From: Deltaproteobacteria bacterium
Lineage (GTDB): Bacteria > Myxococcota > Myxococcia > SLRQ01
DNA length: 17,318 bases
NCBI GenBank assembly: GCA_007128675.1
Contig: SKWY01000023.1
Coordinates: forward strand, 1 to 17,318
Reading direction: 5' to 3'
Shown: positions 1 through 13,176 of the stretch, piece after piece
How positions within the stretch are numbered: the stretch's first letter is position 1
Layout of the letters: every line of letters begins with the position of its first letter
Notes under the pieces: generated by a model
Databases searched by the model: none
What the model was told of the DNA's origin: nothing
What the model saw: only the letters and a program-made list of their open reading frames with translations
Made by a program: the position numbers and the translations under genes

Positions 1-9
1 GCGACCGTA

Positions 10-1200
<1,191 letters not shown>

Positions 1201-1235
1201 GAATAGCTCCTCTTTTTCGTTTACCGACCAGCAGG

Positions 1236-3323
1236 TCAGATACCAGATGTGCCCTTGAACTTCGCGACTATCTCGTCCGCAATTCCCTTCGGCACCTCTG
1301 CATAGTGCGAGAACTGCATAGTGTAGTTGGCCCGACCTTGAGTCATCGATCGAAGATCGGTTGCATACCCGAACATCTCCGCGAGGGGAACCATTACTTC
1401 AACAACCTGCACCCCTCCTCGCGGCTCCATACCCTGAACCCGGCCGCGGCGGCCATTCAAATCACCAATTACTTCTCCTGTAAACTCCTCTGGCGTAACT
1501 ACCTCACATTCCATGACGGGTTCCAGCAAAACCGCCCCGCCCTTGGCACATGCCGCCTTGAATGCCATTGACCCAGCGATCTTGAAGGCCATCTCCGAGG
1601 AGTCCACCTCGTGGTAGCTGCCGTCGACTAGCTCTACGCCCACATCCACCATGGGGTAGCCGGCGAGAACTCCCGCTTGCATCGCTTCGACCACGCCCTT
1701 TTCGATCGCTGGCACGAACTCTCGCGGTATCACACCCCCCACCGTGACGTTCTCGAAGGAGAAGCCGTCACCAGGCTTTCGTGGACTGACGCGAAGATTG
1801 CAATGTCCGTATTGCCCTCTGCCGCCGGTCTGGCGAACGTAACGCCCTTCGGACTCGGTAGGCGCAGTGATGGTTTCCCGGTAAGCCACCTGTGGCTTGC
1901 CAACGTTCGCCCCTACCTTGAACTCTCGCTGGAGTCGATCCACGATGATCTCGAGGTGGAGCTCGCCCATGCCGGCTATCAAGGTCTGGCCGGTATCTTC
2001 GTCAGTGCGAACGCGGAACGACGGGTCCTCCATCGCCAGCTTCTGAAGAGCAACCCCCAGCTTCTCCTGATCCGCTTGGGTCTTGGGCTCTATCGCAATG
2101 TCTATCACCGGATCGGGAAAGTCCATTCGCTCCAGGATCGCAACGTTCGCGGCATCACACAGCGTATCCCCGGTAGTCGTGCGGCGCAGACCAACCGCAG
2201 CGACGATGTCACCGGAGTAGCACTCCTTCACGTCCTCGCGCTTGTTGGAGTGCATCCTCAAGATCCGGCCTACTCGCTCCTTCTTCTCCTTCACGGAGTT
2301 GTAGACGTATGAGCCCGAGGTCAGCGTTCCAGAGTAGATCCTAAGAAAAGTGAGCTGGCCCACGAAAGGGTCGGTGGCTATCTTGAAGCTCAACGCCGCA
2401 AAAGGCCCTTTGTCGTCCGGTGGCCTCGTCAGCTCGTTACCCTTGCCGTCCTCGCCACGAATGGGAGGCACATCGAGCGGCGATGGCAGATAACTCACGA
2501 CCGCATCCAGAAGCTGCTGCACGCCCTTGTTCTTGAAGGATGCTCCACACAGGACGGGAACGATATTCAGCGAGATGCAGCCTCTGCGAATCGCGTTCCT
2601 GATCTCTTCCTCTTCGAGTTCTTCTCCCCCAAGGTAGCGCTCGATGAGACTCTCATCGTAGTCGGCAACCGCGTCCAGCATCTTCTCACGAGCCGCTCGA
2701 GCTTTTTCCTCCATCTCGGCGGGTATTGGACCGACCTCGAAGCTGGCGCCAAGGGTGTCATCGTCGAAGGTAATGGCCCGCATTCCAACGAGATCGATCA
2801 TCCCGCGGAAGCCTTCCTCGGCACCCAGGGGTATCTGAATGGGAACTGGGTTCGCCTTGAGCCTGGCCCGCATCATCTCCACGACTCGCTCGAAGTCAGC
2901 CCCGACGCGGTCCATCTTGTTCACGAAAGCCGGTCGAGGCACCTGATAACGATCCGCCTGACGCCAGACCGTCTCCGATTGCGGCTCCACACCTCCAACG
3001 GCACAGAAAAGACCGACGGCGCCATCTAGCACCCGAAGGGACCGTTCCACCTCGATTGTGAAGTCGACATGCCCGGGAGTATCGATGATGTTGACTCGGT
3101 GATCGTTCCAGAAACACGTGGTTGCCGCGGAGGTAATCGTGATACCTCGCTCCTGCTCCTGCTCCATCCAGTCCATGATGGCGGTCCCATCATGCACCTC
3201 TCCCAATCGATGCGAGACTCCTGTGTAGAAGAGGATTCGCTCGGTGGTCGTGGTCTTACCGGCATCGATGTGGGCCATGATGCCGATATTTCGCACGCGT
3301 TGGAGTGGATGCTTACGAGACAC
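1236..3323 (-). CDS. fusA: Elongation factor G
   Basis: EF-G is the GTPase that drives translocation of tRNA and mRNA on the ribosome and, with RRF, ribosome recycling. The product is 695 residues, normal for the family. Motifs seen: P-loop AHIDAGKTT from residue 17, RGITIT switch I, DTPGH switch II, NKMD, and the domain IV signature GGRGQYGH. The C-terminal domain V is complete. The start codon is GTG, followed by SRKHPLQ and preceded by AGGAA about ten bases upstream. It lies between rpsG, after an unusually long 265-nt spacer, and tuf, after 35 nt. Stop codon TGA. The long spacer with several inverted repeats suggests separate expression control or processing, which is an inference. Confidence 0.97.
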   Translation of the reverse strand: MSRKHPLQRVRNIGIMAHIDAGKTTTTERILFYTGVSHRLGEVHDGTAIMDWMEQEQERGITITSAATTCFWNDHRVNIIDTPGHVDFTIEVERSLRVLDGAVGLFCAVGGVEPQSETVWRQADRYQVPRPAFVNKMDRVGADFERVVEMMRARLKANPVPIQIPLGAEEGFRGMIDLVGMRAITFDDDTLGASFEVGPIPAEMEEKARAAREKMLDAVADYDESLIERYLGGEELEEEEIRNAIRRGCISLNIVPVLCGASFKNKGVQQLLDAVVSYLPSPLDVPPIRGEDGKGNELTRPPDDKGPFAALSFKIATDPFVGQLTFLRIYSGTLTSGSYVYNSVKEKKERVGRILRMHSNKREDVKECYSGDIVAAVGLRRTTTGDTLCDAANVAILERMDFPDPVIDIAIEPKTQADQEKLGVALQKLAMEDPSFRVRTDEDTGQTLIAGMGELHLEIIVDRLQREFKVGANVGKPQVAYRETITAPTESEGRYVRQTGGRGQYGHCNLRVSPRKPGDGFSFENVTVGGVIPREFVPAIEKGVVEAMQAGVLAGYPMVDVGVELVDGSYHEVDSSEMAFKIAGSMAFKAACAKGGAVLLEPVMECEVVTPEEFTGEVIGDLNGRRGRVQGMEPRGGVQVVEVMVPLAEMFGYATDLRSMTQGRANYTMQFSHYAEVPKGIADEIVAKFKGTSGI

Positions 3324-3588
3324 GTCTATTTCCTGCCTGTTCCTTGAAAAACGAAGTACTGCCTTGCGCGCAACGAGCTAACAAACCGGTGCAACCCGCC
3401 GGTCGACCCGCCACATCGAGCATCCCATGATGTCAGAGACCCGATTACGCGAAATGACTATGTAATCAGCCACGCATCCACCGACCTTTCGGCGACAGCC
3501 GCGTGGGCAAAGGGACTGGACTCTTCAAGCTACCCGAGAGGTTCGACGGCGTTTTCGCCGTAAGACTCGAGGGTTCGCTATTGAGCCA
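3324..3588 (-). other. 265-nt rpsG-fusA spacer with several inverted repeats
   Basis: No gene is seen here. On the minus strand the spacer holds a perfect hairpin with a 6-bp stem and AAAA loop (3546-3561), an imperfect hairpin with outer arms 3469-3475 and 3501-3508 and a GAAA-containing centre, a 6-bp inverted repeat GATTAC/GTAATC (3443-3448 and 3462-3467), and a 5-bp one ACCGG/CCGGT (3385-3389 and 3399-3403). None is followed by a U-run, so they do not look like intrinsic terminators. They could be processing sites, a protein-binding leader or part of a fusA promoter. I found no convincing -35/-10 pair. Confidence 0.5.
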
Positions 3589-4059
3589 CTACCACCGATA
3601 GTGTGCGAACGCCTTGTTCGCCTCCGCCATGCGGTGAGTGTCCTCCTTCTTCTTGACAGAATTTCCTCTATTACCAGACGCGTCCTGAAGCTCTCCAGCA
3701 AGCTTCTCCGCCATGGTCTTCTCGCTGCGCTTCAGGGAGAAGCCCTTCAGCCAGCGCATGGCGAGCGCAACGCGTCGATCCGGACGAACCTCGACCGGCA
3801 CCTGATATGTAGCACCACCGACGCGTCTGGAACGGACCTCCACGACCGGCTTCACGTTGTCGAGGGCCTTCTTGAAAACCCGAAGAGGCTCCTCACTCGT
3901 GCGCTTCTCGATGAGGTCGAACGCGTCATAGCAAATCCGTTCGGCCACGGTCTTCTTGCCATCGTACATAAGGCAGTTGATGAACTTGGCCACCAACCGA
4001 TCACCATACTTGGGATCGGGGTTGATTCTTCTCTTCGGAACTTCGCGTCGGCGGGGCAT
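3589..4059 (-). CDS. rpsG: 30S ribosomal protein S7
   Basis: S7 is a primary assembly protein of the 30S head. It binds the 3' domain of 16S rRNA and contacts tRNA at the exit site. The product is 156 residues, the usual bacterial length. It begins MPRRREVPKR and ends with a basic tail, KAFAHYRW. Conserved S7 segments such as the DPKYGD region near the N-terminus and GGATYQVPVEV in the middle are present. ATG is preceded by AGAGGA about ten bases upstream. It follows rpsL after only 18 nt, which supports co-transcription. In E. coli S7 represses str-operon translation. Whether that applies here cannot be told from the sequence. Stop codon TAG. Confidence 0.97.
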   Translation of the reverse strand: MPRRREVPKRRINPDPKYGDRLVAKFINCLMYDGKKTVAERICYDAFDLIEKRTSEEPLRVFKKALDNVKPVVEVRSRRVGGATYQVPVEVRPDRRVALAMRWLKGFSLKRSEKTMAEKLAGELQDASGNRGNSVKKKEDTHRMAEANKAFAHYRW

Positions 4060-4077
4060 TACTCGATTCCTCTTTCG

Positions 4078-4449
4078 TCAGCTCGGCTTCTTCGCGCCGT
4101 ACTTCGACCGGCCTTGTCTACGACCCTGAACTCCAACCGTATCCAAGGTCCCGCGCACGATGTGATAGCGGACTCCCGGAAGGTCCTTCACACGACCACC
4201 ACGAATGAGAACGACCGAGTGCTCCTGCAGGTTGTGACCCTCTCCCGGGATATAAGTCGTAACCTCTATCCCGTTCGTCAGACGTACACGGGCAACCTTA
4301 CGAAGAGCCGAGTTGGGCTTCTTCGGTGTTGTCGTCACGACCCTGGTGCAAACTCCCCGCTTCTGCGGGCACGCCTGTAGCGCTGGCGCCTTATCCTTGG
4401 CCTTGAGCTGCTTCCGGCCCTTTCTAACCAACTGCTGAATTGTCGGCAT
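4078..4449 (-). CDS. rpsL: 30S ribosomal protein S12
   Basis: S12 lies at the decoding centre and helps set codon-reading accuracy. The product is 123 residues, starting MPTIQQLVRKG. In-frame codons further upstream add a non-homologous extension, so this ATG is chosen. The streptomycin-contact lysines are both wild type: K43 in TPKKPNSA and K88 in GGRVKDLPG. The Asp after K88, which is methylthiolated in many bacteria, is also present. This predicts the ordinary streptomycin-sensitive form. It is the first gene of the str cluster, 191 nt after rpoC. The spacer carries a candidate promoter. The ribosome-binding site is only a weak GGGA about 12-15 bases upstream. Stop codon TGA. Confidence 0.97.
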   Translation of the reverse strand: MPTIQQLVRKGRKQLKAKDKAPALQACPQKRGVCTRVVTTTPKKPNSALRKVARVRLTNGIEVTTYIPGEGHNLQEHSVVLIRGGRVKDLPGVRYHIVRGTLDTVGVQGRRQGRSKYGAKKPS

Positions 4450-4603
4450 GATACGTACTTTTCCCGGCCGCCGAGGCCACAAGGCCAACGCCGGCGACGG
4501 TTGTCTTATTGGGTTTCAATCGTGGGGAGACTCGAGTTCCGCCATTTCTGCATGCGAATCCTTCAACGACAGGGCGTCCGGAATCATCCCCAAAGAAGGC
4601 GGG

Positions 4604-4633
4604 CATTTACTGCACTTGCCCACCTCTTGTCAA
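4604..4633 (-). promoter_or_regulatory. Candidate sigma70-type promoter for the str cluster
   Basis: The minus strand has a perfect -35 hexamer TTGACA (positions 4633-4628) just after the rpoC stop, then a GTAAATG -10-like element (4610-4604) at 17-18 nt spacing. The -10 matches the consensus poorly (about 3 of 6). Transcription would start near 4597 and leave a leader of about 150 nt before rpsL. Its place between the rpoBC and str clusters is sensible. Confidence 0.4.
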
Positions 4634-4640
4634 GGATAAT

Positions 4641-7600
4641 TCACCTCTCCTCTGCCACCGCCCCCGCCATTGCCTCATCCGCCGCGGCCAGAATCTCCTC
4701 TGCCACCTCTGCCTCATCCACCGGGGTTTCTACCTCTATGTCCACATTCTTGTAGATGGGCAACCCCGTACCGGCAGGGATCAAACGTCCCATGATCACG
4801 TTCTCTTTCAGGCCGCGCAGGTAGTCGATTCTTCCGGAAATAGCAGCCTCGGTGAGCACCTTGGTGGTCTCCTGGAAGGATGCCGCCGCTATGAAGGACT
4901 CGGTGGACAAGGAGGCCTTGGTGATTCCCAAGAGCAGTGGCTCGCCCATCGCGGGCTGGCCACCCATGCCAAGAACCCTTTCGTTCTCGTCCTCGAAGCT
5001 CCACTTCTCCACCTGCTCGTCCACCAGGAAGTTGGTGTCGCCCACATCGGTAATACGAACGCGTCGAAGCATCTGCCTGACGATTACCTCGATGTGCTTG
5101 TCGTTGATACCAACCCCTTGCAGTCGATAGACCTCTTGGATCTCGTCTACCAGGTAGCGAGCAAGCTCCTTTTCACCAAGGACGGCCAGTATGTCGTGCG
5201 GATTGACCGCACCGTCCATCAGCGAGTCGCCGGGACGCATGCGATCGCCTTCCTGAACGGAGATGTGCTTCCCCTTGGGGATGAGATACTCACGAGTCTC
5301 CGCCTTCGGATCATCGGGGACAACCATGACCTTTCGCTTGCCCTTCGTGTCCTTTCCAAACTTGACGATACCGTCGATCTCGGAAATGACGGCAGCCTCC
5401 TTGGGCTTCCGGGCCTCGAAGAGTTCGGCCACACGCGGCAAACCACCGGTAATGTCCTTGGTCTTCGTGGTCTCACGAGGAATACGAGCAATGACGTCGC
5501 CAGGCGCCAGCTCGTCACCATCGGCGACCGTGATGTTCGAGCCGACTGGAAGGAAGTATCTCGCGGGCTGCCCACTTGGTAGTATGAGGACCTCGCGGTT
5601 CTCGTCGAGTAAACTGATTCTCGGTCTGACCTCCGGATCCTTGTTCTCGATAATGACCCTCTGTGACTGTCCAGTAACCTCATCGAGGGCCTCGAGCATG
5701 GTTACCCCCTCCACGATGTCATCGTAGGCGACCCTTCCTCCCACCTCTGTGAGAATCGGGACGGCAAAGGGATACCACTCGGCGAGCAATGCACCGCCTT
5801 CTATGACATCACCATCCTCCACCAGCATCTTGGCGCCATAGATGACATTGTAGCGCTCACGTTCGCGGCCATTCTCGTCGACGATGATGAGTTCACCGTT
5901 ACGGTTGATGACAACCCTGGCGCCATCGCTCCGCTTGACCGTCTGCAAGTCATGATACTTGATGGTACCCCCGGCACGACTCTCCAGAGTGGACTGCTCT
6001 GCCCGACGACTTGCGGCACCACCGATGTGGAAGGTCCGCATCGTAAGCTGCGTGCCTGGCTCTCCAATGGATTGCGCCGCTATGACGCCAATGGCCTCAC
6101 CAAGGCTGACCTTGTGCCCACGAGCCAGATCGCGCCCATAACACTCGACACACACACCCCGCCTGGCCTGGCAGGATAGCACGGAGCGAATACGCACTCG
6201 CTCGACTCCCGCGTCCACTACCTTGCGGGATTTCTCCTCGTGGATCTCTTCGTTGGCCTCGACGAGGACCTCGTCCGTGAAGGGGTCCACGATATCGTCC
6301 AGCGCCGTTCGACCAAGGATGCGCTCGTGAAGTGGCTCGACCACCTCACCCGCCTCCACAAGAGCGGTGGCGGTGATTCCATCGAGAGTGCCGCAATCCT
6401 TCTCGGTGATGATCGCGTCCTGAGCGACATCCACCAAGCGACGCGTCAGATATCCAGAGTTGGCTGTCTTCAGCGCCGTATCTGCGAGCCCCTTACGGGC
6501 ACCATGCGTCGAGATGAAGTACTGCAGCACCGAAAGGCCTTCTCGGAAGTTGGAGGTGATCGGTGTCTCGATGATCTCGCCCGAGGGTTTGGCCATGAGG
6601 CCACGCATTCCGGCGAGCTGTCTTATCTGCTGGGCACTTCCTCTCGCGCCGGAATCGGCCATCATGAAGATGGGGTTGAACGAAGGCTGCCTGACTATCT
6701 TGCCGTCTTTCATGACCTCATCGGTCCCGATGCTCGACATCATCTTGCCGGCCACCTCCTCGGTGACCTCCGCCCAGATGTCTATGACCTTGTTGTAACG
6801 CTCACCGTCGGTGATGAGGCCCTCGATGTACTGGTTGGTAATCTCCTCGACCTCCTTCTGGGCCCGAGCGAGATAGACTTCCTTCTCCTCCGGCACCTCC
6901 ATATCCATAATGCCGATGGAGATACCAGCCTTCGTTGCGTGGCTATAACCTAGCGTACGCAGACGATCCGCGAGTAGAACAGTTTCCTTCTCGCCGCATA
7001 GCCGATAGCAGACATCAATGAGCTGACCGAGCGCTTTCTTGTCCATGGCCTTGTTTACCCACGTCTCGTAATCGATGACGCTGGGCACTATCTCGGCAAG
7101 AACTACCCTGCCAACGGTAGTTTCGACTCGCTTACCGCCAATACGACAAATGATCCTGGCCTGGAGCTCCACGAGCCCATGGTCTAGAGCAACTCTCACC
7201 TCTTCGGGAGAAGCAAAGAGCTTGCCGTCTCCACGCGCACCGGCCTTCATACGCGTCAGCCAATAGCAACCGAGCACGATGTCCTGGGAAGGCACGATGA
7301 TGGGCTTGCCATTTGCTGGCGACAGAATGTTGTTGGTGCTCATCATGAGCACCCGAGCCTCCAGCTGCGCCTCGATGGACAAAGGAACGTGGGCCGCCAT
7401 CTGGTCGCCATCGAAGTCGGCGTTGTAGGCGGAGCAAACGAGGGGGTGAAGCTGAATCGCCTTCCCCTCGATCAGAACCGGCTCGAACGCTTGGATGCCC
7501 AATCTATGGAGCGTCGGAGCTCGGTTCAGAAGAACCGGGTGCTCTCGAATGACCTCGTCCAAGATATCCCAAACCTCTGGACGTTCCTTCTCGACGAGCT

Positions 7601-8798
7601 TCTTGGCGCTCTTGATGGTTGTTACATAACCCTTCTCCTCCAGCTTGTTGTAGATGAAGGGTTTGAAGAGCTCCAGGGCCATGATCTTCGGCAGCCCGCA
7701 TTGGTGAAGCTTCAGCTCGGGGCCCACGACGATTACCGAACGACCAGAGTAATCCACTCTCTTACCGAGCAGGTTCTGCCGGAACCTTCCCTGCTTCCCC
7801 TTGAGCATGTCCGAAAGGGACTTCAGGGGTCGCTTGTTCGGACCCGTGATCGTCTTTCCTCTTCGACCGTTGTCGAAAAGGGCGTCAACGGCTTCCTGCA
7901 GCATCCGCTTCTCGTTACGGATGATGATGTCGGGAGCATTGAGCTCCTGTAGCCTCTTGAGCCGGTTGTTACGATTTATCACTCTCCGATAGAGATCGTT
8001 CAGATCGCTGGTGGCGAAACGGCCCCCGTCCAGCGGGACCAACGGTCGCAGATCGGGAGGTATTACAGGGACTACCTGTAGCATCATCCACTCGGGATGG
8101 TTACCCGACTCGATGAAGCTGGTTACCACCTTCAGGCGCTTAGCGAATTTCTTTCGCTTGGCCTCGGAGGCAGTCTCCTTCATCTCCTGACGAAGCTGAT
8201 CCGCCAAGGCATCGTTGTCTACCCGTTTGAGCAAGTCACGAACCGCTTCTCCGCCCATCTGTGCATCGAAGGAGTCATAGCCATACTCCTCCATTGCCCG
8301 GTAGTACTGCTCCTCGTTCAAGATCTCCGCTTCCTTCAGGGGAGTCCCCTTTGGATCGACGACGATGAACGCCTCGCAGTAGAGCACCTTCTCGAGGTCC
8401 TTCAACGTGATGTCGAGCACGTTGCCGATACGAGACGGGAGTGACTTCAGAAACCAGATATGCGCCACAGGGGTCGCCAAGTTGATGTGACCAAGTCGCT
8501 CTCTGCGAACCTTGGACTGGATCACCTCGACGCCGCACTTCTCGCACACTACCCCTCGGTGCTTCATGCGCTTGTACTTACCGCAGTTACACTCGTAGTC
8601 CTTGACCGGCCCAAATATCTTGGCGCAGAAGAGACCTTCCCTCTCGGGCTTGAAAGTGCGGTAGTTGATGGTCTCCGGCTTCTTGACCTCGCCGTGCGAC
8701 CACTGCCGTATCTTCTCCGGTGAAGCCAGCGAGATGCGAATCGCGGAAAAAGACAGCGGGTCCTTGGGCTTCTCGAAGAAATTGAAGATGTCTTTCAC
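4641..8798 (-). CDS. rpoC: RNA polymerase subunit beta'
   Basis: Beta' is the largest subunit of the core polymerase and holds the catalytic magnesium. The intact 1,385-residue product begins (GTG) KDIFNFFEKP. The N-terminal zinc ribbon has Cys at 70, 72, 85 and 88, and the catalytic loop NADFDGD is present. The second zinc site is visible in SCQARRGVCVEC with an upstream CGTLDG cysteine. The bridge-helix and trigger-loop region (GEPGTQLTMRTFHIGGAA) is complete. The C-terminus is acidic and Ala-rich. The GTG start is supported by AGAGGT about eight bases upstream and by homologous starts in related bacteria (from memory). It lies 114 nt after the end of rpoB. No frameshift or internal stop is seen, unlike rpoB. 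Stop codon TGA. Confidence 0.98.
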   Translation of the reverse strand: MKDIFNFFEKPKDPLSFSAIRISLASPEKIRQWSHGEVKKPETINYRTFKPEREGLFCAKIFGPVKDYECNCGKYKRMKHRGVVCEKCGVEVIQSKVRRERLGHINLATPVAHIWFLKSLPSRIGNVLDITLKDLEKVLYCEAFIVVDPKGTPLKEAEILNEEQYYRAMEEYGYDSFDAQMGGEAVRDLLKRVDNDALADQLRQEMKETASEAKRKKFAKRLKVVTSFIESGNHPEWMMLQVVPVIPPDLRPLVPLDGGRFATSDLNDLYRRVINRNNRLKRLQELNAPDIIIRNEKRMLQEAVDALFDNGRRGKTITGPNKRPLKSLSDMLKGKQGRFRQNLLGKRVDYSGRSVIVVGPELKLHQCGLPKIMALELFKPFIYNKLEEKGYVTTIKSAKKLVEKERPEVWDILDEVIREHPVLLNRAPTLHRLGIQAFEPVLIEGKAIQLHPLVCSAYNADFDGDQMAAHVPLSIEAQLEARVLMMSTNNILSPANGKPIIVPSQDIVLGCYWLTRMKAGARGDGKLFASPEEVRVALDHGLVELQARIICRIGGKRVETTVGRVVLAEIVPSVIDYETWVNKAMDKKALGQLIDVCYRLCGEKETVLLADRLRTLGYSHATKAGISIGIMDMEVPEEKEVYLARAQKEVEEITNQYIEGLITDGERYNKVIDIWAEVTEEVAGKMMSSIGTDEVMKDGKIVRQPSFNPIFMMADSGARGSAQQIRQLAGMRGLMAKPSGEIIETPITSNFREGLSVLQYFISTHGARKGLADTALKTANSGYLTRRLVDVAQDAIITEKDCGTLDGITATALVEAGEVVEPLHERILGRTALDDIVDPFTDEVLVEANEEIHEEKSRKVVDAGVERVRIRSVLSCQARRGVCVECYGRDLARGHKVSLGEAIGVIAAQSIGEPGTQLTMRTFHIGGAASRRAEQSTLESRAGGTIKYHDLQTVKRSDGARVVINRNGELIIVDENGRERERYNVIYGAKMLVEDGDVIEGGALLAEWYPFAVPILTEVGGRVAYDDIVEGVTMLEALDEVTGQSQRVIIENKDPEVRPRISLLDENREVLILPSGQPARYFLPVGSNITVADGDELAPGDVIARIPRETTKTKDITGGLPRVAELFEARKPKEAAVISEIDGIVKFGKDTKGKRKVMVVPDDPKAETREYLIPKGKHISVQEGDRMRPGDSLMDGAVNPHDILAVLGEKELARYLVDEIQEVYRLQGVGINDKHIEVIVRQMLRRVRITDVGDTNFLVDEQVEKWSFEDENERVLGMGGQPAMGEPLLLGITKASLSTESFIAAASFQETTKVLTEAAISGRIDYLRGLKENVIMGRLIPAGTGLPIYKNVDIEVETPVDEAEVAEEILAAADEAMAGAVAEER

Positions 8799-8912
8799 TT
8801 GCGACCTCTTGCTTGGTGGATGAGGTACTGCTCCATATTCCCTGGGCTAATCCCGCCGGCGCGCCTTCGCCTAACACTCGCACCGCGCGAGATCAGAACC
8901 CTCAAAGACTAT

Positions 8913-10664
8913 CTAGGCGGACCTACGGGCCATGGGGGCCACACGCTCGGCTATCTGAGACTCCTCTAGAAGCTCCACGTCGAGCGCCAGTGCCTGCAGT
9001 TCCTTGATCAAGACATTGAAGGACTCCGGCAAGCCGCACTCCAGCGTGTTGTCACCCTTGACAATTGCCTCGTACATGCGAGTTCGGCCCACCACGTCAT
9101 CGGACTTGACCGTCAAGAACTCCTGGAGGCTGTAAGCGGCACCGTAGGCCTCCATGGCCCAAACCTCCATCTCACCGAGACGCTGTCCTCCGAACTGGGC
9201 CTTGCCTCCCAAGGGCTGCTGCGTCACCAGCGAGTAGGGACCGATTGAACGTGCGTGAATCTTCTCGTCCACGAGGTGATGCAGCTTGAGCATGTACATT
9301 ATGCCCACCGTCACATCGGACTCGAAAGGCTCACCGGTGCGACCATCGAAGAGTATCGACTTCCCATGCTCCGGAAGCCCAGCCTTCGTCAAAAGATCGA
9401 TGATCTCTTCCTGAGATGCCCCATCGAAAACAGCGGTGGCCATGTGGACGCCGCCCCGAAGCTTTTCCGCAAGACGTAGAAGGTCCTTATCCGTGAGATC
9501 GTCGATGATGTCGACGATCCTTCCTCGCTCGAAGATGCTCTTGAGCCGTTTACGGAAGGCATTGGCATCCCAGTTCTTCTCGATGAACTCGTTGATCTGC
9601 TGGCCAAGAGAATGGGCCGCCCATCCCATGTGAGCTTCGAGAACCTGACCTATGTTCATGCGGGATGGCACGCCAAGCGGGTTGAGCACGATGTCCACGG
9701 GAGTGCCGTCTTCGAGGTAAGGCATATCCTCGACTGGAAGCAATCGGGAGATGACGCCCTTGTTTCCGTGACGACCGGCCATCTTGTCGCCCACGGCAAT
9801 CTTTCGCTTTATGGCGACGTACACCTTCACCATCTTGATTACGCCTGGGGGCAGCTCATCACCCTTCTTGATTCGAGCAATCTTCTCCCCGAAGAGAAGC
9901 TTGATTACCTCTTTCTGCTCATTGTAGCTGCCTGTGATCTGACGCACTCTCGAATCGGTCTTCTCTTCTTCGGTGACAATGTCGCGCCAGTACTTCTCTG
10001 GGACTGCGTCCAGGAGCGCATCGGTGAGCTCGTCGCCCTTCTTGGCCAACACCCGCCCCTTGTCGTCCACGAGGCGCGCGGCAACCTTCTTGCCCTTGAG
10101 CAGCTTGCGAAGCTTGTTGAACACGTTTTCCTTCAGGATTCGGATCTCGTCGTTCTGATCCTTGAGGAGCTTCGCTTCCTCCTGGGCTTCGATCATGCGA
10201 GCACGCTCGTCCTTCTCCACTCCCTTACGTGAGAAGACCTTCGCGCCTATGACCGTACCGTGCACGCCAGGAGGCACCCGCAGAGAACTGTCTCTAACGT
10301 CACCTGCCTTCTCACCAAAGATGGCTCGCAAGAGCTTCTCCTCGGGAGAAAGCTGCGTCTCGCCCTTCGGGGTGATCTTTCCGACCAGGATATCGCTGCT
10401 CATCACCTCCGCGCCGATTCGGACGATACCCGCTTCATCCAGATCCTTCAGGGCCTCCTCACCAACGTTTGGTATGTCTCGAGTGATCTCCTCCTTGCCA
10501 AGCTTCGTATCCCGGGCAATGCACTCGAACTCCTCGATGTGCACGGAGGTGAACACATCGTCCGAGACTAGACGATCCGACAGAAGTATCGAATCCTCGA
10601 AGTTGTATCCCTGCCACGGCATGAAGGCCACGACCACGTTGGCGCCAAGAGCAAGCTCGCCCAT
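8913..10664 (-). CDS. rpoB: RNA polymerase subunit beta, C-terminal part after an in-frame TAG
   Basis: This frame continues rpoB without shift after the TAG at 10665-10667. Its 583 codons start at an ATG directly abutting the stop. It begins MGELALGANV, and 23 residues in comes the GYNFED segment whose Glu-Asp pair matches E. coli E813/D814 near the active site. Later come GDKMAGRHGNKG, with the conserved active-site lysines, and the anchor and clamp-binding C-terminus (GGKAQFGGQRLGEMEVWA). It ends normally at a TAG 114 nt before rpoC. If translated separately, initiation would depend on termination-reinitiation. No Shine-Dalgarno sequence sits at the right distance, and the only purine-rich motif (AAGGGAG) is about 30 nt upstream. 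Otherwise it is the second half of one beta chain made by readthrough, or the TAG is an error. Confidence 0.93.
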   Translation of the reverse strand: MGELALGANVVVAFMPWQGYNFEDSILLSDRLVSDDVFTSVHIEEFECIARDTKLGKEEITRDIPNVGEEALKDLDEAGIVRIGAEVMSSDILVGKITPKGETQLSPEEKLLRAIFGEKAGDVRDSSLRVPPGVHGTVIGAKVFSRKGVEKDERARMIEAQEEAKLLKDQNDEIRILKENVFNKLRKLLKGKKVAARLVDDKGRVLAKKGDELTDALLDAVPEKYWRDIVTEEEKTDSRVRQITGSYNEQKEVIKLLFGEKIARIKKGDELPPGVIKMVKVYVAIKRKIAVGDKMAGRHGNKGVISRLLPVEDMPYLEDGTPVDIVLNPLGVPSRMNIGQVLEAHMGWAAHSLGQQINEFIEKNWDANAFRKRLKSIFERGRIVDIIDDLTDKDLLRLAEKLRGGVHMATAVFDGASQEEIIDLLTKAGLPEHGKSILFDGRTGEPFESDVTVGIMYMLKLHHLVDEKIHARSIGPYSLVTQQPLGGKAQFGGQRLGEMEVWAMEAYGAAYSLQEFLTVKSDDVVGRTRMYEAIVKGDNTLECGLPESFNVLIKELQALALDVELLEESQIAERVAPMARRSA

Positions 10665-13106
<2,442 letters not shown>

Positions 13107-13176
13107 TGGCAATGCCTCGACGGGGGACTGGGTCCTACAGGAACACTCGATTGCTGATAGTGGGCAAGGACGAATA

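Noticed and set aside
4186..4330. Streptomycin-resistance change in rpsL
   Set aside because: K43 and K88 are both wild type.
4509..5582. Long plus-strand open frame of 357 codons opposite rpoC
   Set aside because: It is antisense to well-conserved rpoC, has no recognisable domain, and shows the low-complexity pattern expected of a mirror frame in GC-rich DNA.
8883..8893. 11-base sequence ccgcgcgagat shared by the rpoB-rpoC spacer and the rplJ leader (14313-14323)
   Set aside because: Chance matches of this length are expected many times in 17 kb, and the surrounding folds differ.
8799..8912. Possible regulatory element in the 114-nt rpoB-rpoC spacer
   Set aside because: It has some GC-rich palindromic bits (for example GGCGCGCC) but no stem with a tail, no promoter pattern and no open frame that I could support.
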